Below are positions 42,076-51,091 of a DNA stretch of 64,000 nt, one piece after another. This DNA comes from Actinokineospora xionganensis (GTDB lineage: Bacteria > Actinomycetota > Actinomycetes > Mycobacteriales > Pseudonocardiaceae). The translations under genes were made by a program, and so were the position numbers. The notes under the pieces were generated by a model that saw only the letters and a program-made list of their open reading frames with translations, ran no database searches and was not told where the DNA came from. The stretch spans positions 1 through 64,000 of the forward strand of contig NZ_JABVED010000019.1 in the NCBI RefSeq assembly GCF_014323725.1, given 5' to 3'. Numbering within the stretch: position 1 is the stretch's first letter; each line of letters begins with the position of its first letter.

Positions 42076-43023
42076 CTACCGGGGAGCCGAGCGACCACCG
42101 GCGGTGAGCATGCCCCGCACCCTGCGCCCCAGCCACAGCGTCGGCCACGCCGCCGCGATGCCGAGACCCGCCGGGATGCCGGTCTGCCACGCGGGGGCGG
42201 AGAGCGCCTGCGGGTTGTGGTCGCCGATGCCCTGCCACCGCGACGGCGGCAGGATGATCGCGCGGGCCTTGCCGATGATGTTGTCGACCGGGACGAACCC
42301 GTTCGCGCCGCCGCCGCCCTGCGCGCGCGAGTCGCGGGAGTTGTTGCGGTTGTCGCCCATCACGAACACCATGCCCGGCGGAACGGTGATCTTCGGGAAC
42401 ACGTCCTGCTGGGCTTCCGGCCCGGGCATGTAGCGGTACGGCTCGCTCAGGGAGTTGCCGTTGACCATGACGCGGTTCTCGTCGTCGCAGCACTCGATGG
42501 TCTGGCCCGCCACGGCGATGATCCGCTTCACGACGTCCTCGTCGCTGGACTCGACCATGCCGAACTGCGAGCCGATGTCCTGGATCCACGCGACGAGCGC
42601 GTTGTCGGACCGCTTGGCGCCGCCGTGCTGGTCCCACGTCGACGGACGCTGGAAGACCACCACATCGCCCGGCTTCGGGTCGTTGAAGTAGTAGACGACC
42701 TTGTCGACCAGCACGCGGTCGCCCGTGCAGCCCGCGCACCCGTGCAGGGTGCGCTCCATCGACTCCGACGGGATGACGAACACCCGCGCGACGAAAGTCT
42801 GGATGAGGAAGGTGAGCACCAGGGCCACCGCGGCGAGCATCAGCAACTCGACGAAGAAGGAGTGCTTCCGCTTCGGCTTGCCCGCCTTCGTGCCCGAGTC
42901 CGGCTCGTCCGATTCCGACTGGTGCGATTCGTGCATGTCCGGCTCCCGAATGCCCGGATCGTCGACAGCGAGATTCTCGGCGCCGCGTCCATCCCCTGGC
43001 ACGGCACCGTGTGCGTCCGACAC
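42076..43023 (-). CDS. lepB: Signal peptidase I (second paralogue)
   Basis: A 315-aa type I signal peptidase with an acidic N-terminal cytoplasmic tail of about 55 residues, a membrane helix ([19 protein letters not shown]), Ser in VIPSESMERTLHGCAGC, Lys in DVVKRIIAVAGQTIECCD and [12 protein letters not shown]. The C-terminal helix is almost identical to that of the first copy, indicating duplication. The GTG start overlaps the stop of the third paralogue by one base. Confidence 0.93.
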   Translation of the reverse strand: MSDAHGAVPGDGRGAENLAVDDPGIREPDMHESHQSESDEPDSGTKAGKPKRKHSFFVELLMLAAVALVLTFLIQTFVARVFVIPSESMERTLHGCAGCTGDRVLVDKVVYYFNDPKPGDVVVFQRPSTWDQHGGAKRSDNALVAWIQDIGSQFGMVESSDEDVVKRIIAVAGQTIECCDDENRVMVNGNSLSEPYRYMPGPEAQQDVFPKITVPPGMVFVMGDNRNNSRDSRAQGGGGANGFVPVDNIIGKARAIILPPSRWQGIGDHNPQALSAPAWQTGIPAGLGIAAAWPTLWLGRRVRGMLTAGGRSAPR

Positions 43024-44447
43024 TAATCAGCCTTCCGTGATGTGAGAGCGATCTTCGCGCGGCGGCCGATCCACAGCACCGGCCACGCGGCGGCCACGCC
43101 GAGACCGGCCGGGATCCCCTGCTGCCACGCTGCCGCGGCCAGATCGACGTCCCCTTGCGGGTTGTGGTCGCCCACACCGCGCCAGCGCGAGGGCGGCAGC
43201 ACGATGTAGCGGGCCTTGCCGATGACCTTGCCGAGCGGGACGACGCCGCGGATGCCGCCGCCACCCTGGAATCGGGAGTCGGAGGAGTTGTCGCGGTTGT
43301 CACCCATGACCCACAGGGTGCCCTCGGGCACCGTAACGCGAGCGAACTGATTGCGCTCGCTGGGTGTGCCGTGCTCCCAGTAGATATATGGCTCGTCGAG
43401 GGGCTTGCCGTCGACCAGCACGCGGTTCTGCTCGTCGCAGCACTCGACGGTCTGGCCGCCGACAGCGATGACCCGCTTGACGAAGTCGCGCTCGTCCGGC
43501 GGGGCGACACCGATCAGCGAACCCATGTATTGCAGCCCGCGGACCAGCGGGTTGTCCGAGCGCTTGTCCCGGATGTCGTTCTCGGTCCAGGTGTTCGGCC
43601 CCTGGAAGACGACCACGTCGCCCGGGCTGGGATCGCGGAAGTCGTAGACGATCTTGTCGACGAACACCCGGTCGCCGGTGCAGCCCGGGCAGCCGTGCAA
43701 CGTCTTCTCCATCGAGCCGGACGGGATGGAATACACCCGACCGATGAAGTGCTGGATCGCGAACGTGAGGACCAGCGCCACTCCCGCGAGGACGAGCAAC
43801 TCGCGCCAGAGCGGCTGCTTGCGCGGCGGCCTGCGGTGCTTGCCCTGCCTGCGCCTGCGCTCCTCGTCGGTCTCCTCGGCCTCCGCCTCGGGCTTCGCCG
43901 GGGCCTCTGACTTGGCCGGCGTCGACGGCTTGGCGGCGGGCTCGGCCTTCGGCGGGACCACGGGCTTGGGCGGAAGCGTCGGCGCGGGGCTGTGCGGTTC
44001 GACCTTGGGGATGAGCTCGGTCGGCCCGTCGATGGGGAGACGCGAGATGCGCTCGGTGACGTGCGCACCGGGATCCGGCGGAGGCGCCGCGGGGCCGCGG
44101 GAGATCTGCTCGGTCACCCGGGTGGAAACACTGGGGACCGGCGGCTTCGGCGGCTCTTCCGGCAGCGGCGGGAGGGCTTCCTCCGGCAGCGGCGTGCCGA
44201 ACCAGAACTCGGGACTCACCGATTGCGGGCCCGACGGCGGCGTTTCGGCAGCTCGCCTGATGGGCTCGGTGTAGGCGACCTCGGGAACCGCGGTGCCGTT
44301 GACCTTGGTGCCGTTGACCCGCTTGGCGCTCACCGAAGTCCCGTTGGTCTGGCCATGGCGCTGGTCCGCCGTCTCCTCCTGGAAATGCCCGACGTGTGCC
44401 GCGCCTTCAGCAGGCAGCGGCACACGGCGGGAGGAACGGTCGACCAC
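43023..44447 (-). CDS. lepB: Signal peptidase I with long Pro-rich N-terminal region
   Basis: A 474-aa signal peptidase. The C-terminal ~260 residues are a standard enzyme (helix ELLVLAGVALVLTFAIQHFIG, Ser in [17 protein letters not shown], Lys in DFVKRVIAVGGQTVECCD, MGDNRDNSSDSR). The first ~210 residues are a cytoplasmic Pro/Glu/Lys-rich, low-complexity tail containing several TERISR/TEQISR-like repeats. The GTG start is not strongly supported by a ribosome binding site, so the tail may be shorter. It heads the three-gene lepB set downstream of rplS. Confidence 0.88.
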   Translation of the reverse strand: MVDRSSRRVPLPAEGAAHVGHFQEETADQRHGQTNGTSVSAKRVNGTKVNGTAVPEVAYTEPIRRAAETPPSGPQSVSPEFWFGTPLPEEALPPLPEEPPKPPVPSVSTRVTEQISRGPAAPPPDPGAHVTERISRLPIDGPTELIPKVEPHSPAPTLPPKPVVPPKAEPAAKPSTPAKSEAPAKPEAEAEETDEERRRRQGKHRRPPRKQPLWRELLVLAGVALVLTFAIQHFIGRVYSIPSGSMEKTLHGCPGCTGDRVFVDKIVYDFRDPSPGDVVVFQGPNTWTENDIRDKRSDNPLVRGLQYMGSLIGVAPPDERDFVKRVIAVGGQTVECCDEQNRVLVDGKPLDEPYIYWEHGTPSERNQFARVTVPEGTLWVMGDNRDNSSDSRFQGGGGIRGVVPLGKVIGKARYIVLPPSRWRGVGDHNPQGDVDLAAAAWQQGIPAGLGVAAAWPVLWIGRRAKIALTSRKAD

Positions 44448-44483
44448 GCACGCCAGCGTACGTCAGCCGGTGTGCTGACCGCG

Positions 44484-44843
44484 TCAGGAAGCGGTCTGAG
44501 GCTCGCGCTTCTCCTTGATCTTCGCGGCCTTGCCGCGCAGCTCACGGAGGTAGTACAGCTTGGCGCGCCGGACGTCGCCGCGCTTGGCGACCTCGATCTC
44601 GGCGATGTTGGGAGTGTGCACCGGGAAGGTGCGCTCCACGCCGACACCGAACGACACCTTGCGGACAGTGAAGGTCTCGCGGATCCCGCCACCCTGGCGA
44701 CGGATGACGACGCCCTGGAACACCTGGACACGAGTACGAGTGCCCTCGATGACGCGGACGTGGACCTTCAGCGTGTCACCCGGGCGGAAGTCCGGGATGT
44801 CGGAACGCAGCGACTTGGCGTCCAGGGCATCCAGGGTGTTCAT
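44484..44843 (-). CDS. rplS: 50S ribosomal protein L19
   Basis: A 119-aa large-subunit protein with the family pattern: [52 protein letters not shown] and a C-terminal [18 protein letters not shown]. Length is standard. It lies between trmD and the signal peptidases, as in most actinobacteria. The 140-nt gap from trmD should hold its own promoter or leader. Confidence 0.96.
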   Translation of the reverse strand: MNTLDALDAKSLRSDIPDFRPGDTLKVHVRVIEGTRTRVQVFQGVVIRRQGGGIRETFTVRKVSFGVGVERTFPVHTPNIAEIEVAKRGDVRRAKLYYLRELRGKAAKIKEKREPQTAS

Positions 44844-44983
44844 CGGTAGTCCGTCCTCGTCAATTCGGAGATGTTCGTTCGTCGCTCCCGGCCGCAGGCG
44901 GCAAGCCGCCTATGTGTCCAGCCTGGGAGTGGGCTTGAGGTGCGCGCTCGGGAAGACCCGGACGCGACAACTCAGGAAGTATG

Positions 44984-45763
44984 TCAGACGGGATCCTCGG
45001 ACCGGAAATCGCCCCCTGGCGGGGCCTTCCGCAGCCGTTCGAGCAGGGCTCGGTCGTGCTTGTCCAGCGACTCGGGGGGCAGGGCGGCGAGCAGGTCGGG
45101 GCGGCGCGCGAACGTGCGCTCGATCGCCTGGTCACGGCGCCAGCGGTCGATCGCCTTGTGGTTGCCCGACCGCAGCACCTCGGGCACCGCGCGGTCGCGC
45201 CACACCTCGGGGCGGGTGTAGCTGGGGCCTTCCAGCAGCCCGTCGGAGAACGAGTCCTGCTCGGCCGAGAGCGGGTTGCCCAGGACACCGGGCAGCAGCC
45301 GGGCCACCGCCTCGACCATGACCATGACCGCGACCTCGCCGCCGACCAGCACGTAGTCGCCGATGGAGACCTCATCGACGCGCATCCGGGTCGAGGCGTC
45401 GTCGATGACCCGCTGGTCGATGCCCTCGTAGCGGCCGCAGGCGAACACCAATCGCGACTCGGTGGCGTACTCGTGGGCCATGGCCTGGGTGAACGGCCTG
45501 CCCGCCGGGGTCGGCACGACCAGTCGGGGCGGCTCCCCCGCGCACACCTCGTCGAGCGCCTCACCCCACACCTGGGGCTTCATCACCATGCCGGGACCAC
45601 CGCCGTACGGGCTGTCGTCGACGCCCTTGTGCACGTCATAGGTCCAGCGACGCAGGTCGTGGACGTCGAGGTTGAGCAGCCCGCGCTCGATGGCCCGGCC
45701 CAGCAGCGCGCCGCGCAGGGGGTCGAGGTACTCGGGAAAGATCGTGACAATGTCGATCCGCAC
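44984..45763 (-). CDS. trmD: tRNA (guanine-37-N1) methyltransferase
   Basis: A 259-aa SPOUT-class enzyme making m1G37 in t[15 protein letters not shown] opens the N-terminal domain; the trefoil knot is in [16 protein letters not shown] and [25 protein letters not shown] sequence; the C-terminal domain follows [20 protein letters not shown]. The start is GTG 45763. The gene lies nine nt after an HExxH-protein gene that separates it from rimM. Confidence 0.95.
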   Translation of the reverse strand: MRIDIVTIFPEYLDPLRGALLGRAIERGLLNLDVHDLRRWTYDVHKGVDDSPYGGGPGMVMKPQVWGEALDEVCAGEPPRLVVPTPAGRPFTQAMAHEYATESRLVFACGRYEGIDQRVIDDASTRMRVDEVSIGDYVLVGGEVAVMVMVEAVARLLPGVLGNPLSAEQDSFSDGLLEGPSYTRPEVWRDRAVPEVLRSGNHKAIDRWRRDQAIERTFARRPDLLAALPPESLDKHDRALLERLRKAPPGGDFRSEDPV

Positions 45764-45772
45764 CGGTGAAGG

Positions 45773-46840
45773 CTAGCCGCGGGCGTCCAAGCGCTGCGCG
45801 ATGGCCGGGACCAGGTCCAGGAACAGGTGCTCGAACCAGCGCATGAGCCCGCCGGGCAGGTCCAGCGGCGGCACCGGCATCGGGGCACGCGCGTATTCCT
45901 GCTCTATGACCGGCCACAGAGCGTCCCAGCGTTGGCCGGACGGCGGGTGCCCGCTTGCCGCGGGCGGGTAGCCGACAACCTTGAGTTCACCGTCGAGTTC
46001 GTGCAGCACCAGGTCGAGCAGCAGGAAGTACAGCGGGCCGGTGGCGGCGGCCGCGGCGGCGAGGCCGTGCCTGCGGACGAACAGCGGGTCCTGTTCGGCG
46101 GCGGCGGCGAGCCACTGCTCGGTGAGGACCAGCTGGGCGCCGATGCGGTCGGCCTCGAACTCGTCCTCCACGGACCGGGTGTGGACGTCGACCTTGGAGT
46201 CCACCGACGTGAGCGTCGTGCGGCCGGCCTGGGAGTGCTTGGCCACGATGTGGCCGTACTCGTGGCCGATCGCGAACCGCATGGAGGCGTTGACCAGCAG
46301 GTCCAGCATCACCTCGCGGTGGCCGGTGAGCGGTGGCAGCGGCACGGACCGCCAAGGGTCGCCGTAGCGCAGGTGCGCGGCGAAGACGTCGGCCAGCGCG
46401 GCGAGGGTCTGCGGCCGGTCCAGGATCGGTGGTTCGCCGAACATCTGGGCGGACATCATATTGATCTTCAGGGTGAGGAAGACCAGGCCCATCGCGCCGC
46501 TGCTCATCAGGATCAGATCGCCGCCGGCGGCGGGGGTGGTCCAGGCGTTGAGATCACCGAGCGGGTAGAGGCCGGTGACGATCTGGCGCGGGTCGAACGA
46601 CAGGTCGAGCGAGTGGGCCGCGGCCTCGACCTCCTCGACCCGGCGGTCCAGCAGGTCCTGGGCGGAGCTGAGGTGGCGCAGGGGCTCGGCGACGTAGTCG
46701 TCGGTGGCGGCGAGCAGGGCGCCGACGCGCTCGGCCGTGTTGTGCCCGCCCACGGCGGGGCCGATCAGCCTGCCGCTGAACCCGTCCCGCTGCACCAGCG
46801 CGAGATAGGTGGTGACCAGCTTCCTGGACCGCGTGCTCAT
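45773..46840 (-). CDS. Putative M48-like zinc metallopeptidase (HExxH)
   Basis: A 355-aa protein with a zinc-protease-type motif, RFAIGHEYGHIVAKHSQ (about 196-212), followed about 35 residues later by EDEFEADRIGAQLVL, which could supply the third ligand as in gluzincins. A hydrophobic stretch precedes it (GDLILMSSGAMGLVFLTLKI). No signal peptide is visible, so it is probably cytoplasmic. Its ATG overlaps the stop of the small ORF upstream (ATGA). The pair interrupts the usual rimM-trmD adjacency. The substrate is unknown. Confidence 0.65.
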   Translation of the reverse strand: MSTRSRKLVTTYLALVQRDGFSGRLIGPAVGGHNTAERVGALLAATDDYVAEPLRHLSSAQDLLDRRVEEVEAAAHSLDLSFDPRQIVTGLYPLGDLNAWTTPAAGGDLILMSSGAMGLVFLTLKINMMSAQMFGEPPILDRPQTLAALADVFAAHLRYGDPWRSVPLPPLTGHREVMLDLLVNASMRFAIGHEYGHIVAKHSQAGRTTLTSVDSKVDVHTRSVEDEFEADRIGAQLVLTEQWLAAAAEQDPLFVRRHGLAAAAAATGPLYFLLLDLVLHELDGELKVVGYPPAASGHPPSGQRWDALWPVIEQEYARAPMPVPPLDLPGGLMRWFEHLFLDLVPAIAQRLDARG

Positions 46841-46962
46841 CGCGGATCGAGTGCGCCCCTGCCCGTGACGGCCTCGACTAAGGCGGCGTCACGCAGGGAC
46901 TCGACTAAGGATTCGGCAGGGGTCGGCGACGGCAGTCGGCTCATGAGCACGTTGTCGGACAT
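46837..46962 (-). CDS. Small 41-aa protein coupled to the HExxH protein gene
   Basis: ATG 46962, preceded by GGGGGTGGCGG, opens a 41-codon frame (MSDNVLMSRLPSPTPAES at the start, GRGALDPR at the end). Its TGA overlaps the ATG of the metallopeptidase-like gene (ATGA), a strong sign of real translation. The centre repeats a LVES/LVEA pattern in which both leucines are TTA, a very rare codon in high-GC actinobacteria and often bldA-dependent. It may be a partner, a substrate of the peptidase, or a translational leader. Confidence 0.5.
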   Translation of the reverse strand: MSDNVLMSRLPSPTPAESLVESLRDAALVEAVTGRGALDPR

Positions 46963-47038
46963 CCGCCACCCCCAGGGTCGAAGCGGTCGCCAGACTAGCG
47001 GAGGCATTCACCCATCAGTGGGTACCCGGGACACGGGT

Positions 47039-47557
47039 TTATTCGATCAGGCCCTCAGGCGGGTCGAGCACGACGCGACCGCCCTTGACGTCGACTTCCG
47101 GGACGATCTGACGGACGAACGGCACCAGGACCTCTTCGCCGCCGGGGCGGTTGATCACCAGCAGCTCACCGCCGAGGCCATGGGCGATTTCCTTGACCTT
47201 GCCGACTTCGGTCCCGTCCAGGAGCACCGCGGACAGACCCGCCAGCTCGTAGTCGTAGAACTCGTCGGGGTCGTCGATGGGAGCCAGCGTCGAGGGGTCG
47301 GCGAGCAGGAGCGCTCCCCGCATGTCCTCGGCGGTGTTGCGGTCGGGGACTTCCTCGAAACGCACCAGCAGCCGCCCGGCGTGTGGCCGGGCGGCTGTGA
47401 TGGTGAGCGTGCGCTTGGAGCCGTCCCGCAACTGTGCTGTCACCGACTCACCGAGCGCGAAACGCTGCTCGGGTGAGTCGGTGTGCAGCTCGATAGCCAG
47501 TTCGCCGGTGATTCCGTGCGCCTTGGCGACACGGCCGACGAGTACCAGCGCGTTCAT
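47039..47557 (-). CDS. rimM: Ribosome maturation factor RimM
   Basis: A 172-aa protein assisting 30S head assembly by binding S19. VLVGRVAKAHGITGELAIELHTD is the N-terminal beta-barrel signature, and the C-terminal PRC-barrel region has VLVPFVRQIVPEVDVKGGRVVLDPPEGL. ATG 47557 gives the standard length. It is 16 nt after khpA. Confidence 0.95.
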   Translation of the reverse strand: MNALVLVGRVAKAHGITGELAIELHTDSPEQRFALGESVTAQLRDGSKRTLTITAARPHAGRLLVRFEEVPDRNTAEDMRGALLLADPSTLAPIDDPDEFYDYELAGLSAVLLDGTEVGKVKEIAHGLGGELLVINRPGGEEVLVPFVRQIVPEVDVKGGRVVLDPPEGLIE

Positions 47558-47573
47558 TCGCTCCACAGTCCGA

Positions 47574-47813
47574 TCAGTGATCGGTGTCGACCACGTCGAC
47601 CCGGATACCGCGACCGCCGACACCGGCCATCACGGTACGAAGAGCCGTGGCGGTGCGGCCGCCCCGGCCGATCACCTTGCCCAGGTCCTCCGGGTTGACA
47701 TGGACTTCGAGCGTGCGGCCACGACGGGTCGTGACCAGCTCGACCTGGACATCGTCGGGGTGGTCGACGATGCCGCGCACGAGGTGCTCGAGTGCGTCCG
47801 CGAGGGCACTCAC
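47574..47813 (-). CDS. khpA: KH-domain RNA-binding protein KhpA
   Basis: A 79-aa protein consisting of a single KH domain: [34 protein letters not shown] (the GxxG loop is GRGG) and [20 protein letters not shown]. It binds RNA, with roles in sRNA and cell-length control in Firmicutes; its actinobacterial role is less defined. Its start overlaps the rpsP stop by 4 nt. Confidence 0.94.
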   Translation of the reverse strand: MSALADALEHLVRGIVDHPDDVQVELVTTRRGRTLEVHVNPEDLGKVIGRGGRTATALRTVMAGVGGRGIRVDVVDTDH

Positions 47814-48274
47814 TCGGCCGGCGCCTCGGTCTCGGTGGCGGCCGCGGCCGGTGCCTCGGCGTCAGCCTTCGGCTCGGCCTTCTTCGGCGCCGACTTCTTC
47901 TTCGGCGTGGTCGCGTCGGTCGAGGGCTCCTCGCCCGCGGCCTTGAGCGCGGCCTCGAACAGCGACTGCTTCGACGGCTTCGGCTCCTTGACGCGCAGGG
48001 TGCCCTCGGCGCCCGGCAGGCCCTTGAACTTCTGCCAGTCGCCGGTGATCTCCAGCAGGTTCTTCACCGAGTCGGTCGGCTGCGCGCCGACACCCAGCCA
48101 GTACTGGGCCCGCTCGGAGTCGACCTCGATGAGGCTCGGCTCTTCCTTCGGGCTGTAACGGCCGATCGTCTCGATCGCCTTGCCGTCACGACGGGTGCGC
48201 GCGTCGGAGACGATGATGCGGTAGTACGGCGCACGGATCTTTCCGAGGCGCTGCAGCTTGATCTTGACAGCCAC
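47810..48274 (-). CDS. rpsP: 30S ribosomal protein S16 with Ala/Lys-rich tail
   Basis: A 154-aa protein. The first ~85 residues are S16 ([62 protein letters not shown]). The remaining ~60 residues are an Ala/Lys/Glu-rich extension common in actinobacteria. It starts the rpsP-khpA-rimM operon. The 170-nt gap upstream should hold its promoter and leader; I see no other element there. Confidence 0.95.
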   Translation of the reverse strand: MAVKIKLQRLGKIRAPYYRIIVSDARTRRDGKAIETIGRYSPKEEPSLIEVDSERAQYWLGVGAQPTDSVKNLLEITGDWQKFKGLPGAEGTLRVKEPKPSKQSLFEAALKAAGEEPSTDATTPKKKSAPKKAEPKADAEAPAAAATETEAPAE

Positions 48275-48445
48275 GGGTTGGGGTGCTCCTCAAAGCTCTC
48301 GGTACTGCGATGTGTGAGCGTGGCGTTCCGAGTGGGGTCGGTCGGCCTTGCCCGAAGGTTCAGGCGTCACGGCACGGTGAGAGGGTCCGGCCATGACGGA
48401 CAGCGGGTAATTGTGCCAGACGCGAGACGGGCTTGACGCCTTGGG

Positions 48446-49201
48446 TCACCCGACGAAGGCGGCGACCTCGACACCTGCCTGGTCGAGCGCCGCCCGGACG
48501 GCCCGCGCGTGATGCACGGCACCCGGTGTGTCGCCGTGCAGGCACAGCGACCGGGCGGGCATCGGGAGCACGGTCCCGTCCATGGCGACGATCTCCTTGG
48601 ACACCGCGAGGCGCACGGCGCGCTCGACCACGGCGGCCGTTTCGATGATCGACGCGCCCGGCTCGCCGCGCGGCACGAGCGTGCCCTCCGGGGTGTAGCC
48701 GCGGTCGGCGAACGCCTCGAAGACGCAGGGCAGCCCCACGGACTCCGCCGCGTCGAGCAGCCGGGAGCCGGGCAGGCCGAGGACGGGCAGCACGCCGAAC
48801 GCGCGCACGGCGTCCGCGACGGCGGCGGCCTGGGCGTCGTGGTGCACCACGGCGTTGTAGAGCGCCCCGTGCGGTTTCACGTAGCCCACGGAAGTCCCGG
48901 ACGCGCGCGCGATGCCGTCGAGCGCGCCGATCTGATAGAGCACCTCGTCGGCCAACTGGGCGGGGTCGACGTCGATGAAGCGCCTGCCGAACCCGGCGAG
49001 GTCCCGGTATGAGACCTGGGCGCCGACAGCCACTCCCCCGGCCGCCGCGGCCTGGCAGACCGCGCGCATCGTCGAGGCGTCGCCCGCGTGGAAGCCGCAG
49101 GCGACGTTGGCGGAGGTGACGATGTCGAGCAGGGCCATGTCGTCGCCGAGGCGCCACACACCGAAGCCCTCGCCGAGATCGGCGTTGAGGTCGAGGATCA
49201 C
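48446..49201 (-). CDS. pxpA: 5-oxoprolinase subunit A (LamB/YcsF family)
   Basis: A 251-aa protein of the LamB/YcsF family, subunit A of the ATP-dependent 5-oxoprolinase PxpABC. It opens with DLNADLGEGFGVWRLGDD and contains SANVACGFHAGDASTM and YVKPHGALYNAVVHHD, both family signatures. pxpB and pxpC are not adjacent, so it may work with subunits encoded elsewhere. It overlaps the CPBP protease gene by 4 nt. Confidence 0.92.
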   Translation of the reverse strand: MILDLNADLGEGFGVWRLGDDMALLDIVTSANVACGFHAGDASTMRAVCQAAAAGGVAVGAQVSYRDLAGFGRRFIDVDPAQLADEVLYQIGALDGIARASGTSVGYVKPHGALYNAVVHHDAQAAAVADAVRAFGVLPVLGLPGSRLLDAAESVGLPCVFEAFADRGYTPEGTLVPRGEPGASIIETAAVVERAVRLAVSKEIVAMDGTVLPMPARSLCLHGDTPGAVHHARAVRAALDQAGVEVAAFVG

Positions 49202-49944
49202 GGCTGCATCACCCCGAGGGTGATCAGCAGGATGGCGAGTGCGGGCACGAAGTTGTTGATCTGGTGGGCGACGATGCTCGCGCCGAGCCTGCCGGTGTAG
49301 AGCCGGGCCAGGCCGATCGGGATGGCGACGACCAGCAGCAGCGAGGTGCGCAACGGCTCCAGATGGCTGATCGCGAAGATCACGGTGGTCAGGCCGAACA
49401 CCACCCAGCGGCCCATGTTCAGCCGCTCAAGCGCCCCCCACAGCAGGCCGCGGTAGATGATCTCCTCGAAGACCGGGCCGATGAGCCACACATAGACGAA
49501 CAACGTGATCGCGGCGGCCACCGGCATCAACCGGTCGTCGACGAGCAGGCCCAGGGAGGATTTCGCGTCCTCCTGACCGACGACCTTGGTCCACACGGTG
49601 CCCGCGATGGTGGTGAGAACCAGGCCGAGCATGCCGAACTTGAAGCCCGCCTTGACGTCCTCACGGGTGTACGACCATCGCAGGTCGAGCTTCGGGCCGT
49701 AGCCCCGCAGCTTGGTGACCAACAGGGCCAGCAGGGTGGCCAGGGCGGTGGGCACCATGGTCCCGACGAGGATCACCGCGATCGAGTGAGTCTTGTTGAG
49801 TCCGTACATCCGCGCGATCGTGCCGATGACCACGGCGGTCAGGATGTAGACGCCCAACACGAGCAGGAACGCGCCGAAACCCCATTTGTGGTCTCGAACC
49901 TGCGGCTGCGGCGTCTCCGCGGGCGTCTCCGTAACCGGGGTCAC
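49198..49944 (-). CDS. CPBP-family intramembrane glutamic/metallo protease
   Basis: A 248-aa membrane protein with about seven helices. It has the CAAX-protease and bacteriocin-processing motifs EEIIYRGLLWG (EExxxR), ISHLEPLRTS (FxxxH-type) and HQINNFVPA. The family processes prenylated or bacteriocin-like peptides, or acts in self-immunity; the substrate here is unknown. The following gene is pxpA, and no bacteriocin precursor was seen nearby. Confidence 0.88.
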   Translation of the reverse strand: MTPVTETPAETPQPQVRDHKWGFGAFLLVLGVYILTAVVIGTIARMYGLNKTHSIAVILVGTMVPTALATLLALLVTKLRGYGPKLDLRWSYTREDVKAGFKFGMLGLVLTTIAGTVWTKVVGQEDAKSSLGLLVDDRLMPVAAAITLFVYVWLIGPVFEEIIYRGLLWGALERLNMGRWVVFGLTTVIFAISHLEPLRTSLLLVVAIPIGLARLYTGRLGASIVAHQINNFVPALAILLITLGVMQP

Positions 49945-50017
49945 ATTCGCCTCCCCTGTGTCCGGATGTCGCTATTCCAGTGTGGGCCAAGAGACTAGCC
50001 GCGGTGGGGTGAGCGGG

Positions 50018-51091
50018 TTAACCGACCACCCGGCCGCGCAGCACGATCCGCTTCGGGGAGCGCAGGACTTCCAGGTTCTTCCGGGGGTCTTCGTCGAAGG
50101 CGAGAAGGTCCGCGGCGGCGCCTTCGGTGAGGCCGGGCCAGCCCAGCCACGACCTTGCGCCCCAAGAGCCAGCCGCGATGGCTTGTTCGGTGGTCATACC
50201 CGCTTTGTGCAGGGCGATGATCTCGTCGACCAGCCTGCCGTGGGCGATTCCACCACCGGCGTCGGTGCCCGCGTAGACCTGGACGCCCGCCTCGACGGCC
50301 TCGGCGACCATGCCGGACGCGCGCGCGTGCAAGTCGAGCATGTGCTGGGCGTACTTCGGGTACTTGCCCGCGCCCGCCGCGATGCCGGGGAAGTTCTCGA
50401 TGTTGATCAGGGTGGGGACCAGCGCCGTGCCGCGTTTCGCCATCTCGGTGATGACGTCGGTGGTGAGGCCGGTGCCGTGTTCGACGCAGTCGATCCCGGC
50501 GTTGATCAGGCCCGGCAGCGCGTCTTCGCCGAAGACGTGGGCGGTGACCCGGGCCCCCGCGGCGTGGGCGACCGAGATCGCCTCGGCCAGCACGTCGTCG
50601 GGCCAGAGAGGGGCCAGGTCGCCTTCGGCGCGGTCGATCCAGTCGCCGACGAGTTTGACCCAGCCGTCGCCGTAGTCGGCCTGCTCGGCCACGGCGGCCG
50701 GGAGTTGCTCCGGGTCGCCGACGTCGATGCCGAGGTGGGGGATGTAGCGCTTGGGGCGTGAGAGGTGCCTGCCCGCGCGGATGATGCGCGGCAGGTCCAG
50801 GCGCTCCTGCAGGGGCCGGGTGTCGATCGGGGCACCACAGTCGCGGATGAGCAGGGTGCCCGCGTCGCGGTCGGTTTCGGCCTGTTCGGCGGCGGTGTCG
50901 AGGTCGACGGGGCCGTGGGGGCCGATGCCGACGTGGCAGTGCGCGTCCACCAGACCAGGGACCAGGAAGCCGCCGTCGAAGACCGTTTCCGCACCCGGGA
51001 CGGGCAGGGTGCGGACGCGGCCGTTGACGATCCAGATGTCTTGTTCGTCTTCGCCGGGCAGGATCACCCCGCGCAGGTGCAGCGCCGTCAC
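50018..51091 (-). CDS. Metal-dependent amidohydrolase family protein
   Basis: A 357-aa amidohydrolase-superfamily protein. GGFLVPGLVDAHCHVG provides the first metal His pair, with a Lys near GDGWVKLVGDWIDRA, His in RVTAHVFGED, CVEHGTGLT and the final Asp in YAGTDAGGGIAHGR. It belongs to the imidazolonepropionase-like group; the substrate cannot be read. Its start overlaps the ffh stop by 4 nt. Confidence 0.87.
   Translation of the reverse strand: MTALHLRGVILPGEDEQDIWIVNGRVRTLPVPGAETVFDGGFLVPGLVDAHCHVGIGPHGPVDLDTAAEQAETDRDAGTLLIRDCGAPIDTRPLQERLDLPRIIRAGRHLSRPKRYIPHLGIDVGDPEQLPAAVAEQADYGDGWVKLVGDWIDRAEGDLAPLWPDDVLAEAISVAHAAGARVTAHVFGEDALPGLINAGIDCVEHGTGLTTDVITEMAKRGTALVPTLINIENFPGIAAGAGKYPKYAQHMLDLHARASGMVAEAVEAGVQVYAGTDAGGGIAHGRLVDEIIALHKAGMTTEQAIAAGSWGARSWLGWPGLTEGAAADLLAFDEDPRKNLEVLRSPKRIVLRGRVVG

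Noticed and set aside
41212-43026. A 604-codon plus-strand frame across two signal peptidase genes
   Set aside because: Antisense to two lepB genes with intact catalytic motifs. Its internal repeat only mirrors their duplication.
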